Origin: Deltaproteobacteria bacterium
GTDB taxonomy: Bacteria; Myxococcota_A; Polyangia; GCA-2747355
Direction: 5' to 3'
Assembly: GCA_020633415.1 (NCBI GenBank)
Contig: JACKDQ010000007.1
Location: forward strand, 124,001 to 188,000
DNA length: 64,000 nt
Shown here: positions 8,560 through 16,890 of the stretch, in pieces
Numbering within the stretch: position 1 is the stretch's first letter
How the letters are laid out: each line of letters begins with the position of its first letter
Program-made: the position numbers and the translations under genes
Notes under the pieces: model-generated
Seen by the model: only the letters and a program-made list of their open reading frames with translations
Database searches by the model: none
Told to the model about the DNA's origin: nothing

Positions 8560-9045
8560 ATGAAGTGCATAGCGGGTTTCAGATGGCGTCTGATCGCACT
8601 GGTCGTGCTTTGTGGCTTTCCAGCCTCTGCCCGAGCCAAAGGCACGACCTGGTCGAAATTTAAGGGGAAAGTGGTTGTGTCCTCGCAGCCATTTGTCGAT
8701 GCCACCACCGAGCAGGCGTTTACCAAGACCATTGCCCGAGCTGCGCGGACACGGACCGTGGAAAGCAAAGACGGGCGCTGGAATTTTCACTTCATCGCTT
8801 TTCTGAAGTCGGCTCCGGGCTCCAGCAAGCTCAATTTGGTTTGGTATCGCTTGGGAAAAAAACGACCCGAACAGGTCGACTACACTGAATTCGTTGTGCC
8901 GCCCGCCGGCAAGACGCTTCAGGCTCAGGCGGAAATATCCGCCGCGCAAGGATTTCGCCGTGGGGATCGCGTTGAGGTTCGCCTGACGCGCGTGATCGCC
9001 GGACGGGAAAAGATCTACGCTTCTGCGCGACTAGCGCTGCACTGA
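8560..9045 (+). CDS. Secreted protein of unknown function
   Basis: A 161-residue protein with a good Shine-Dalgarno site (GGAGG, 8549-8553) before ATG 8560 and a classical signal peptide (RWRLIALVVLCGFPASARA). The mature part is basic and predicted all-beta, with alternating strands such as KGKVVVSSQPF, KLNLVWYRLGKK and GDRVEVRLTRVIAGREKIYA. There are no cysteines or catalytic motif after the signal. It is transcribed divergently from lexA, and the TonB-like gene begins 24 bp after it ends, so it may head that operon. I do not recognise the family. Confidence 0.75.
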   Translation: MKCIAGFRWRLIALVVLCGFPASARAKGTTWSKFKGKVVVSSQPFVDATTEQAFTKTIARAARTRTVESKDGRWNFHFIAFLKSAPGSSKLNLVWYRLGKKRPEQVDYTEFVVPPAGKTLQAQAEISAAQGFRRGDRVEVRLTRVIAGREKIYASARLALH

Positions 9046-9069
9046 GGCCAAGTCTGCTAGGATTTGCCG

Positions 9070-10818
9070 GTGCCTGTCCGCTCGAGACCAGACAAGCTCA
9101 GACGGCTCTTGCCGCCCCAGCGCCGCCGCCCCAGCCGGGTGTGGTTGGCCGTCGCGGTCTCGCTGTTGCTTCACGGCGCTGGGTTGCCGATCTTGCCGCA
9201 GGTTTTCGGTTCCGACACTGCGCCGCCGGCCAAGCCAACGACGCGTATTACAGATCTCGACGTTGTGCCGGCGCGCCCGCTGCTTCGGCGTCGCCAACCG
9301 CGACGGCGTGCCCTTGCGCAGCGGCGACAACCCGTGCCCAAGCCGCCGCCACCCAAGCCACAGCCCAAGCTCCCGCAGCAGCCGGTAGTGCCTCAGCGTC
9401 TCAAGGCGGTGGAGGTCGACAACCCGGAAAGCGAGCGAGCACCGCAAAACGCGCGGTTCCTTTCGGACAAGAATCGCCAGGTCGAGCGCGAGACTCGCGC
9501 ACGGCAGCGCACGCTGATTCGACAGAAAGTGCAACAGCAGACCTCGCCTAAGCGCGTCGAGGCTGTTGATTCGGCCGCCGAACGGCGTTCGCCAAAATCG
9601 CTCGGGCTACGAATGCGCCCGCGCGCCGAGCGCCAGCGACGCGAGCAGCTGAGCGCGTCGTCGGCCGACGGTGAATTGCCGCAGGCGCAACGACGCCAAG
9701 TCGAGCGCGCGCTCGATCATCAGAGCCATGATCGCATCTATCGGGAGACAGCCGCGCGAGATCGTGACCGAGCTCGCCGCTTGCCGTCGGTGAAAAGTCC
9801 GCGGCGCGCCAAGTGGGAACGCGTCCGCGCTGCCTTGGAGAATTTTGTTCCCGAGGTGCAGCCGGGCAATCAGACCGCCTTGGGTACCCGCGCCAATCCG
9901 TTTGCCGTGTATATCGCGCGGATGCACCGACGCATTCATCAACTCTGGGGTTTCGGCTTTCTCGTCGATCTCGATGGCAAGGCCGACGCCAATCCGCTGA
10001 ACGACATGTCATTGTGGACGATGGTTGAGGTTGTCGTCGGTCCTGACGGTCAGGTGAAGAAGGCGACGGTGGTCAAGCCGAGCGGCGTGCTCACGTTCGA
10101 CGCTGCTGCCCTGGATGTGGTGTTCAGCGCGGCGCCCTTCGGTCGGCCTCCGCCGGTGATTCACTCGCGCGACGGAAACGTCTACTTGCATTGGCGTTTT
10201 CATCGCAATCATCGCCAGTGCGGTACCTTTGGCGTCGACCCCTACATCCTGACCAAACCGCCGCAGGGGCCGATCGATGCCGACTTGCGCGAAGTCGGCG
10301 TGGCCTCGTCGCAGCGGCCGACGTCGCCACGGCGTCTGAATCGTCCTGCTGCAGCTGGCTTTGGCTCACACGCGATGCATCGACATGCAGCTGGCCAATC
10401 GACGCGCAGCACAACGAAGTTGGCCGCGGGTGGTTTGAGCTTGACCGCGGAGCAGCGTCGCCAGGCGATGGCAACGCTGGGCGCCTTCGCCTTGGCGTTG
10501 CGCGACGGAGATCTCTCGGCGATGGTGCGACGTTGCCGTTTGCCATTTTATGCCCGCGGGCGTCTGGTCGCTAAGTCTCATCAGCAGCTGCGCCGCGTGC
10601 TTGCCGATTTGGTTGGTGAGGCCCGCGGCAAGCCGGTGCAGATCGGTCCCTTGATGGGCGTTGCGGCGGCGCGGCGGGCCATCGGGTATGTACCGGTCGG
10701 TGCCACGTATGACCCTAGTGTCCTGATCGGCCGGGTTAACCTCGCCGACACGCCGCTGACGGCAATTTTGCGGCGCCACAAAGACGGAAAATGGCAAGTC
10801 ATCGACCTTCAGCGCTGA
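9070..10818 (+). CDS. TonB-family protein fused to a C-terminal NTF2-like domain
   Basis: About 582 residues. One N-terminal membrane helix (VWLAVAVSLLLHGAGLPIL) is followed by a Pro/Arg/Gln-rich spacer (PKPPPPKPQPKLP) that could span the periplasm. The motif ENPESERAPQNARFLS-like (here DNPESERAPQNARFLS) is shared by myxobacterial TonB-type proteins. A TonB-like C-terminal domain lies near residues 275-385 (YIARMHRRIHQLW, VVVGPDGQVKKATVVKPSG, FDAAALDVV). Beyond it, residues about 455-582 resemble an NTF2/SnoaL fold, ending in DGKWQVIDLQR. GTG 9070 is preferred because AGGA lies 7 bp upstream; TTG 9064 is possible. It overlaps the transglutaminase gene by 28 bp. Confidence 0.75.
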   Translation: MPVRSRPDKLRRLLPPQRRRPSRVWLAVAVSLLLHGAGLPILPQVFGSDTAPPAKPTTRITDLDVVPARPLLRRRQPRRRALAQRRQPVPKPPPPKPQPKLPQQPVVPQRLKAVEVDNPESERAPQNARFLSDKNRQVERETRARQRTLIRQKVQQQTSPKRVEAVDSAAERRSPKSLGLRMRPRAERQRREQLSASSADGELPQAQRRQVERALDHQSHDRIYRETAARDRDRARRLPSVKSPRRAKWERVRAALENFVPEVQPGNQTALGTRANPFAVYIARMHRRIHQLWGFGFLVDLDGKADANPLNDMSLWTMVEVVVGPDGQVKKATVVKPSGVLTFDAAALDVVFSAAPFGRPPPVIHSRDGNVYLHWRFHRNHRQCGTFGVDPYILTKPPQGPIDADLREVGVASSQRPTSPRRLNRPAAAGFGSHAMHRHAAGQSTRSTTKLAAGGLSLTAEQRRQAMATLGAFALALRDGDLSAMVRRCRLPFYARGRLVAKSHQQLRRVLADLVGEARGKPVQIGPLMGVAAARRAIGYVPVGATYDPSVLIGRVNLADTPLTAILRRHKDGKWQVIDLQR

Positions 10819-12434
10819 TCGCCTGCCTGCTGTGGCCCGCGGTCTTGTACGCCGGGCCGGTCTTGCACGAGTATCTCCCGCTCGACGGCGAGCCACAGAA
10901 CAACTGGGCAAAGTCGGGTAGCTTGCCTGCATCGCTTGATGTGGCGGATGGTCTATCGCTACCAGCGCCGGATGAGCGCGCGGCGCTCAAACCTCAGCAT
11001 TCGGCATCATCGTCGAGCGTGCGCTTGGACGGGACGACGACGCACGATGGCGTACTGAACTACCGCGCCGAATTCAATCCCAGTATCGTGCCACTCAAAC
11101 GCGTCGAGGTATTCGATGTTGTCGGCACCGATTACGCCTTGCGCGTCGGTGGCCGGCCGCTGCGTCCTCAGGCGCTGTCACACGCGCCACCAGCCCCGAG
11201 CGAGGAACGTTTTTGGGGAAGCATCGACCTCTCGCTCAGCGCGAGCAGGGCAGTCCGCTTGCCCTCGGTGGCTGCCGGTGCGCGGATCATCAGCTATCGG
11301 ACAGAGCCGCCACAGACGGTAGCGTTCTTTACCGACGCTGCCGACGCGTGGTGGGTTCGCGGTTCGCGCACCGCCGTCGTTCGTTTGCTCTTCGTCACCG
11401 TTGCGCCGCACTCCTATTTTTCCGTGGAGGTTCCGCCGCTTGTCCGCACAGAGGATGTTCCAGAGCGCTTGCGTCCGCAGTTGCCGAGTTCCGTGCAGGA
11501 GGCGGCCCAGCAGGTCTTGCATCACATCGGTGTGCGCGCAGACGACACAATTCGCCGGCAACTTGAGCGCCTCGTCGCTTATTTCCGAAATTTCAAAGCC
11601 GAGAAGCTCAGCGGCAATCGCGGCGATCTCTACTTGTCGATCGCGCTGTCGCAACGTGGGGTCTGTCGCCATCGTGCCCAAGCTTTCGTGATTACCGCTC
11701 AGGCGTTGGGGATTCCAGCGCGCTACGTGCAAAACGAAGCCCACGCCTTTGTTGAGGTCTACCTGCCACGACGTGGCTGGTTGCGCATCGACCTCGGTGG
11801 GGCGTCGTCGGAGCTGCGCGTTGCACGGACCGAGTCGAGGGTCCTTCACCGCGCCGGCCCCGACCCCTTTCCGCGCCCCGCGCGTTTTGCCGCGAACTAC
11901 AGTCAACTTGGTCGCCAGGCGCGAGGGGTCGCTGGCATGCGTCGGGTAGGCAGCAACGGCGGCGCTCAGCGCGTCGTCGCCCGCGGGTCGGAAGCCCAAG
12001 CCGTTGGGGCCTCGTCGCGGGCACCTGGCGCAGCAACTCGCGGCACCAGCGATCCGGGCGCCAGCCTGGCGGTCGGTGCACCGAGCGCAGGCGATGCGAC
12101 TGAGGAGGGGAGCGCCGACGAGGCTGCCGCGGCGCTGCTCAAGCCGACCCAGATCGAGCTCAGCTGTTCGCAGCGTGCCGTTTCGCGCGGTGACCGCGTG
12201 CGTCTGTGGGGGCGTGTGAGCTCGAGTGGTCGCGGCATCGGCGGTTTACGACTCGATTTCAGCCTCAGTCGGGGCGAGCGGAGTTTTGTCGCTAGCTTGG
12301 GTGCTGCGGTCAGTGTTGCTGACGGGGTGTTCGAGGTTACCCTTGAGGTTCCCAGCTCGGTCCCCGTTGGCCGCTATGTGGTCGTTGCTAGCACCCCGGG
12401 TGACAATCGCTACGCGGCCAGCGTTAGTCGATAG
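10791..12434 (+). CDS. Exported transglutaminase-like protein with Ig-like C-terminal domain
   Basis: A 547-residue protein with a signal peptide (ALIACLLWPAVLYAGP). The transglutaminase/papain-like core has the full triad: Cys292 in GVCRHRAQAF, His318 in NEAHAFVEVYLP, and Asp334 in WLRIDLGG. Such enzymes cross-link, deamidate or cleave peptides. A low-complexity Gly/Ala/Ser stretch leads to an Ig-like beta domain in the last 100 residues (DRVRLWGRVSSSGRGIGGL, VPVGRYVVVASTPGDNRYA). The ATG lies inside the end of the TonB-like gene, implying translational coupling. The acceptor proteins are unknown. Confidence 0.8.
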   Translation: MASHRPSALIACLLWPAVLYAGPVLHEYLPLDGEPQNNWAKSGSLPASLDVADGLSLPAPDERAALKPQHSASSSSVRLDGTTTHDGVLNYRAEFNPSIVPLKRVEVFDVVGTDYALRVGGRPLRPQALSHAPPAPSEERFWGSIDLSLSASRAVRLPSVAAGARIISYRTEPPQTVAFFTDAADAWWVRGSRTAVVRLLFVTVAPHSYFSVEVPPLVRTEDVPERLRPQLPSSVQEAAQQVLHHIGVRADDTIRRQLERLVAYFRNFKAEKLSGNRGDLYLSIALSQRGVCRHRAQAFVITAQALGIPARYVQNEAHAFVEVYLPRRGWLRIDLGGASSELRVARTESRVLHRAGPDPFPRPARFAANYSQLGRQARGVAGMRRVGSNGGAQRVVARGSEAQAVGASSRAPGAATRGTSDPGASLAVGAPSAGDATEEGSADEAAAALLKPTQIELSCSQRAVSRGDRVRLWGRVSSSGRGIGGLRLDFSLSRGERSFVASLGAAVSVADGVFEVTLEVPSSVPVGRYVVVASTPGDNRYAASVSR

Positions 12435-12514
12435 CGCGGGTCGAGGTCGGTTCTCGCGCAATGCGCCCTCAACGGCCTGGAAATACCCGGGACCGTTCTG
12501 CAATAATCAACGAC

Positions 12515-13420
12515 ATGGATTTGACTACGCTAGCTCTGGGCGGAGGCGCCGGTCTGTTTATCGGTGTGATCGTTTCATCGGTATTTGGCGGACGGCAGCG
12601 ACGTGATTTGGAAGAAAAACTGGCGCGCACGCGCGCCGAGGTTCGCCGAATCCGCGAGGAAACCAAGGGCCAATTGGGGGCGCTCGAGCGCCGCCAAGGT
12701 GAGCTCGATAGCACACTGGAAACAGCCAAGGAGTCGAGCACGCGTTATAAGGAACAGGTCGCCAAGTTGACCGCCTCGTTACAGGAGGTGGAAAACGCGC
12801 GTGAACGGGCCACCGAACAGGCGGCGGCCGAGCGTAGTTCGCGCGAGCAGGCCGATGGCCGCGCACGCGTTTCCCAGGATCAAGCGCAAGAAGCGCTCAA
12901 GCAAGTCGTCGCATTGGAGCGGCATGTTGCCACCTTGGAAGCCGAGGGGGCGGCCAACAAGCGACTCGTCGACGAGCAACGCGATGAGGTCGCGCGGCTC
13001 AATCTGAAGCTCGAATACCACGAGGCCGCGCGTGATGCCCCGGAAGTGACCGACCGGTTTGCGGACGACGATGGGTCCACCGACGCCGTGCTCAAGGTGT
13101 TGCTCGACAGTGAGCGGCAAAGCGCAGCGGTTGTCGCAGACAGTAGCGGAATCGTGATCAAAGCCGTGGGGCCGCCAGAGATCGCTGAGGGTGTAGCCGC
13201 CGCCGCTCAATTGGTCGCGCGCGTCGGTGAGCAGCTCCACGGTATGTTGCCGATCGAGAACCTCTCGCACTTCGTTCTCGGAGATCATCGTCACGTGCTC
13301 AGCGGTCGCTTGTTCACGATCGGCGACGATCGGGTGGCGATGGCGACCTTTGGCGCCTTTGCACCCGATACACGGGTCGTCGACGTCGCGACGGACAAGG
13401 TCAGCAAGGCGCTCACCTAA
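12515..13420 (+). CDS. Membrane-anchored coiled-coil protein with roadblock/LC7-like domain
   Basis: A 301-residue protein. The N-terminal helix (LALGGGAGLFIGVIVSSVFGG) anchors it, residues about 25-185 are a charged coiled coil rich in Glu, Arg, Gln and Ala, and the C-terminal 110 residues resemble a roadblock/LC7 fold (SAAVVADSSGIVIKAVG, VLSGRLFTIGDDRVAMATFG). Roadblock proteins partner small GTPases such as MglA in myxobacterial polarity and motility, but no GTPase gene lies nearby. ATG 12515 begins right at the membrane helix; an in-frame upstream start at 12461 lacks support. It may be co-transcribed with the PilZ gene 56 bp downstream. Confidence 0.65.
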   Translation: MDLTTLALGGGAGLFIGVIVSSVFGGRQRRDLEEKLARTRAEVRRIREETKGQLGALERRQGELDSTLETAKESSTRYKEQVAKLTASLQEVENARERATEQAAAERSSREQADGRARVSQDQAQEALKQVVALERHVATLEAEGAANKRLVDEQRDEVARLNLKLEYHEAARDAPEVTDRFADDDGSTDAVLKVLLDSERQSAAVVADSSGIVIKAVGPPEIAEGVAAAAQLVARVGEQLHGMLPIENLSHFVLGDHRHVLSGRLFTIGDDRVAMATFGAFAPDTRVVDVATDKVSKALT

Positions 13421-13476
13421 CAAGCCGAGCAGTGGCCGTTCGGTGCCAGGTCTGGCTCCCTTTCCCGGAGGCGTAA

Positions 13477-13968
13477 ATGAGGCGTGCAGAGCAGCTGGCG
13501 CGACAACTGAGAGAGTTGGAGGAGCGTCAGGCGGCGAGTGACCTTGATCAGGCCGGCACCACGGCGCGCCAGCAGCTGCTGTCAGATACAGTGGCCGCCG
13601 GCGCGTGCAGCACGCTACAGGACGATCGCCGTCGCTTGGTACGCCTTCCCGTGCGGCTCGATGTTCGCTTTCGCGCTGGCGATGCGTCGGTTTCTGCGCG
13701 TATTGCCGAACTGTCCTTGGGCGGGATGACGCTAGCCAGTTACCTGTGGCTGCGCGACGAGCAGAAACTGCTAGCGGATGCGATGATCGTCGACGGTCGA
13801 GAGTTCTGCGTCGGCGCACCGTGTCGGGTTGCTTGGCGTCGTGCGACCGATCAGGCTGGCGGGCACCGCGCTGGGCTGCAGTTCTTGCCGCTCAATGAGC
13901 GCGCTCGCCACTCGGTGGCTGATGTCTTTGAGGCCGTGCTTGCCAAGCATCTGGCCGACGCCAACTGA
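13477..13968 (+). CDS. PilZ-domain protein (probable c-di-GMP receptor)
   Basis: A 163-residue protein with a strong Shine-Dalgarno site (GGAGG) before ATG 13477. The first 45 residues are a Gln/Glu/Arg-rich helix. Residues 50-150 form a PilZ domain: the arginine motif DDRRRLVRLPVR at the start, the ELSLGGM motif (Glu replacing the usual Asp or Asn), and the C-terminal HRAGLQFLPL strand. The double arginine motif implies c-di-GMP binding, though the Asp-to-Glu change could alter affinity. It ends the co-directional run that begins near 8560. Confidence 0.82.
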   Translation: MRRAEQLARQLRELEERQAASDLDQAGTTARQQLLSDTVAAGACSTLQDDRRRLVRLPVRLDVRFRAGDASVSARIAELSLGGMTLASYLWLRDEQKLLADAMIVDGREFCVGAPCRVAWRRATDQAGGHRAGLQFLPLNERARHSVADVFEAVLAKHLADAN

Positions 13969-13997
13969 CAGCACCCCGCTAACGCTCTGATTTTGGC

Positions 13998-15194
13998 CTA
14001 GCCGCCGAAGGGGCCACTCGCCGTGTCGTCGAGACAGACCCCGTTGGCGTTCGTCTGGTCGGTGTCCAGGCCGCTATAGCGGTCTCGGCAACGCATGCGC
14101 GTCGGGTTCATCGGGCCGCCGAGGTCGGAGCAACTCAGTTTGCCGCCGAGGTCCATACAGCCAACGGACGTTGCTGGCTGGCAGAGCGGTTGGCTACTGA
14201 CCGGATCGCCGGACCGCAACAGGAGATTGTTCCAGGCATAGCACTCGTAGTCTCCACCTCGGTCGCCATCATGGTTGCGACAGCTAGCGGCGTTGCTGGG
14301 ATCGCAGACACTGTGGCAGAGCCCGCCATAAAACAGTCGGTGACAGGTCGATCCCCGTGGGCAGGCGAATTCGGGCAGCACGCTGGCAAAGGCGCAGTTA
14401 GGAACTGTGCAATAGCCGCCGCGATTGTAGGGCGCGCGGGGACCGAGCTTTCCTTCCAGCAGACAATAGCCGTTGTTGGGGCAGTCACGGTCGCTGTAGC
14501 AAGGGGCACCGACTTCGGCGTCTTGTTTGCCGAGCTGGTGAGGCCCGCAGATGCCGCCGGGGGTGCAGTTGCCGGGGCGTGCGCAGCGACCGGTGCTCGG
14601 CTCGCAGAATGCGTCGGCGGCGACGGTGCTGCAGTCGGCGTCTCCGCCGCAGGTCGCCGCTTCCAGCACGGGACAATCGCGGCCGCTCGTGCAGGCAAGC
14701 CTCCAGCAGACAGGTTGGACGTTATCACCGAGTTGGGTCGAGCGCGGATCGCAGGTTGTTTGGCTGCTGGGGTCGCAGGGGTTCGCCTTCAGGCTGGGCT
14801 CACAGCGCTGCAGGCAGTAGCGACTGACGGTTCCGGCCGATTCGAACGCCGCGCAGATGAAGTCGGTGGGGCAGTCATCTTCGTTGAGCACAGGCGTTGT
14901 CGGATCGTCGGCGGTGCAGGTCCGTGAACAGAGGCCGCGATAACTGCGACGGTCGAGCAGTAGGCAGAGCGGCGCGTCGTCGCCACATTGCTCGCGTGAG
15001 ACGCAGCCGTGCCCGATCGTTCGCGTCGTTGCGTCGCTAGCCAAATCAGCGGGCCGCAGATCGGTTGCGATCGGCAAGATGTCGGTGGTGCCCTGGTCGC
15101 CGGTGCCGCTGTCTCTGCCGGCGCCTGGTGTGGCCGTGCAACTAGCAAGCGCCAGCAAGGCGAACAACAGCGTCTCTGTGCGGAAAGCCAACAC
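13998..15194 (-). CDS. Cysteine-rich lipoprotein
   Basis: About 398 residues with more than 30 cysteines, nearly all in short spaced pairs (CVSREQC, CTPGGIC, CYSDRDCPNNGYC, CPRGSTC). The signal is LLFALLALASC, giving a lipidated Cys near residue 19. An Asp/Thr-rich linker follows. This build, an anchored disulfide-rich ectodomain without catalytic motif, is common in myxobacterial and bradymonad proteomes. The GTG at 15194 starts right at the signal peptide; an ATG at 15251 would add 19 residues. It lies 110 bp downstream of the kinase on the same strand. The function is unknown. Confidence 0.72.
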   Translation of the reverse strand: MLAFRTETLLFALLALASCTATPGAGRDSGTGDQGTTDILPIATDLRPADLASDATTRTIGHGCVSREQCGDDAPLCLLLDRRSYRGLCSRTCTADDPTTPVLNEDDCPTDFICAAFESAGTVSRYCLQRCEPSLKANPCDPSSQTTCDPRSTQLGDNVQPVCWRLACTSGRDCPVLEAATCGGDADCSTVAADAFCEPSTGRCARPGNCTPGGICGPHQLGKQDAEVGAPCYSDRDCPNNGYCLLEGKLGPRAPYNRGGYCTVPNCAFASVLPEFACPRGSTCHRLFYGGLCHSVCDPSNAASCRNHDGDRGGDYECYAWNNLLLRSGDPVSSQPLCQPATSVGCMDLGGKLSCSDLGGPMNPTRMRCRDRYSGLDTDQTNANGVCLDDTASGPFGG

Positions 15195-15367
15195 GTGAAA
15201 TCTTCGCTGGCCGATGCGCGCTCGACACCGGGGAACCGGTGGCGACCTCATCGGCAAGTCGTCTCGACGTTTAACGTGCCTTCAGTTTACCGCGATCGGC
15301 CTGAGGCGCCCAGCACACACTACCTTTGCCGCGCATCTCGTGGCTAAACCACCCGGTTAGTTCGGAT

Positions 15368-16756
15368 TTATCGCAGTAGCAGGTAGACCAGCAGACCGCT
15401 GATCAGCACCAACAACGCGGCGCCGAGCATGGTCAGCAGGGCCCAGCGGCTCCAGGGCTGGTTGGGAATGGCCAGGCGGTCGGTTCTCGCACGACCTGGT
15501 TGAGGCGTTGCGGTGAGCCGCTCATCGGCGATTGGCATGTCGGCGGGCGGGGCGATCACCGTTGGGCCTTCGTCGACCTGCGGCGCTGCTGCTGCCGGCC
15601 GCGGGGCAAAAGCGCTACCCGCGATCGGCGCCAGATCGGCGGCTTGGGGCAAGGGGCGCTGGCGAGACGGGCGGTGCCGCCGCGCGGAGCGAGGTGGCGC
15701 CTCGGTGCGCTCGCCGCCGATCGGCGGTCCGGCGTCGATCACCGTTGGGCTGTCTGCTGTCACTTCGCCGACGTTCGGCGCGGCCGGTCGATCACCCATC
15801 AGGTGTCCCATCAGATCCGCCGGCGGTCGGTGGGCTGGTACGCGCATGAAAGGTACGGTGCGCCCCTGGTTGTCGGTGTTGATCGTCGGCCAGGCGTTGC
15901 GGCGCTCAAGCGCTTCGAGAAAGGCTGTTGCCGTGGAGAAACGCTGCGGTCGCTCGCGGTTGGTGGCACGCTCGAACAGTTGATAGACCCAAGCCGGCAG
16001 GTCTTGGCGGCGTCGGGCCAGTGGGATCAGTTTGCAGGCGGCGATGTCGCGAGTCACCTGAGCGACGGTTCGCAGTTCGTATGGCAGATCGCCGGTGAGC
16101 ATTTCGTAAAGAACGATCGCCACCGCCCATAGGTCCCAGCCGGGGTCGGGCTCGCCGCCAACGGCCTGTTCGGGCGCCAAATACGCCGGGGTGCCGAGGA
16201 TCTGATCCACGGCGGTCAGGTCGGGACGCTGCCACGCCGGGTTGAGCGCCCGGGAGATGCCGAAGTCGACGATCTTGGCGAACAGCTTTTGTCGGCGCCC
16301 CCTAGCGAGCATCACGTTGGCCGGCTTGACGTCGCGGTGAATCAAGCCCGCGCCGTGGACCACCGCCAGCGCTGATAGCAGCTGTGCCGTTACCTCTGCG
16401 GCGTCGGCCACCGTCAATGGAGCGTGGCGCTCGATGTAGCTGTCGAGGGTCTGACCGTCGACGTACTCCATTACGATATACGGCTGGTCAGCTTGACCTT
16501 CGAGTAAGCCGAAGTCGACGACTTGGACGACATGCTCATGTTCGATCGTTGCTGCCGCTTGCGCCTCGTAAAAGAATCGCTCGCGTACATTGGGGTCGCT
16601 GCAGCGTTGATCGAGCACCTTGACCGCTAGCCGGCGGCCAAGCACGGTGTGCTTCGCTTCGTACACACCACCCATCGCACCACTGCCGATTTTCCGCAGC
16701 AGTTGGTAGCGGTTGCCGAGGGTCTTGCCGATCAGCTGTGACGGTAGATCAGACAT
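15368..16756 (-). CDS. Ser/Thr protein kinase with C-terminal membrane anchor
   Basis: A 462-residue Hanks kinase. The domain at residues 17-275 has glycine loop GSGAMG, ATP lysine Lys46 (LAVKVL), catalytic HRDVKPANV (Asp142), DFG at 164-166, and a GTPAYLAPEQ activation segment. A Pro/Ala/Arg-rich linker ends in a single hydrophobic helix (438-462) with only one residue beyond it, so it is tail-anchored and lacks any outside sensor domain. ATG 16756 is chosen; an in-frame start at 16885 would add 43 residues without motif. It is divergent from the next kinase, 134 bp away. Confidence 0.92.
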   Translation of the reverse strand: MSDLPSQLIGKTLGNRYQLLRKIGSGAMGGVYEAKHTVLGRRLAVKVLDQRCSDPNVRERFFYEAQAAATIEHEHVVQVVDFGLLEGQADQPYIVMEYVDGQTLDSYIERHAPLTVADAAEVTAQLLSALAVVHGAGLIHRDVKPANVMLARGRRQKLFAKIVDFGISRALNPAWQRPDLTAVDQILGTPAYLAPEQAVGGEPDPGWDLWAVAIVLYEMLTGDLPYELRTVAQVTRDIAACKLIPLARRRQDLPAWVYQLFERATNRERPQRFSTATAFLEALERRNAWPTINTDNQGRTVPFMRVPAHRPPADLMGHLMGDRPAAPNVGEVTADSPTVIDAGPPIGGERTEAPPRSARRHRPSRQRPLPQAADLAPIAGSAFAPRPAAAAPQVDEGPTVIAPPADMPIADERLTATPQPGRARTDRLAIPNQPWSRWALLTMLGAALLVLISGLLVYLLLR

Positions 16757-16890
16757 CGGACAGGGGCCAAGGTACCGCTGCGACCTGGGTTTGTCTATGT
16801 CGACATCGGCGCCCGCTGGGCGTCGACCCCTAGACCATTTTACGATAAGCTCGACGGCGGGGCTCTGGTCCCCAATCTGGAACAATTCTA

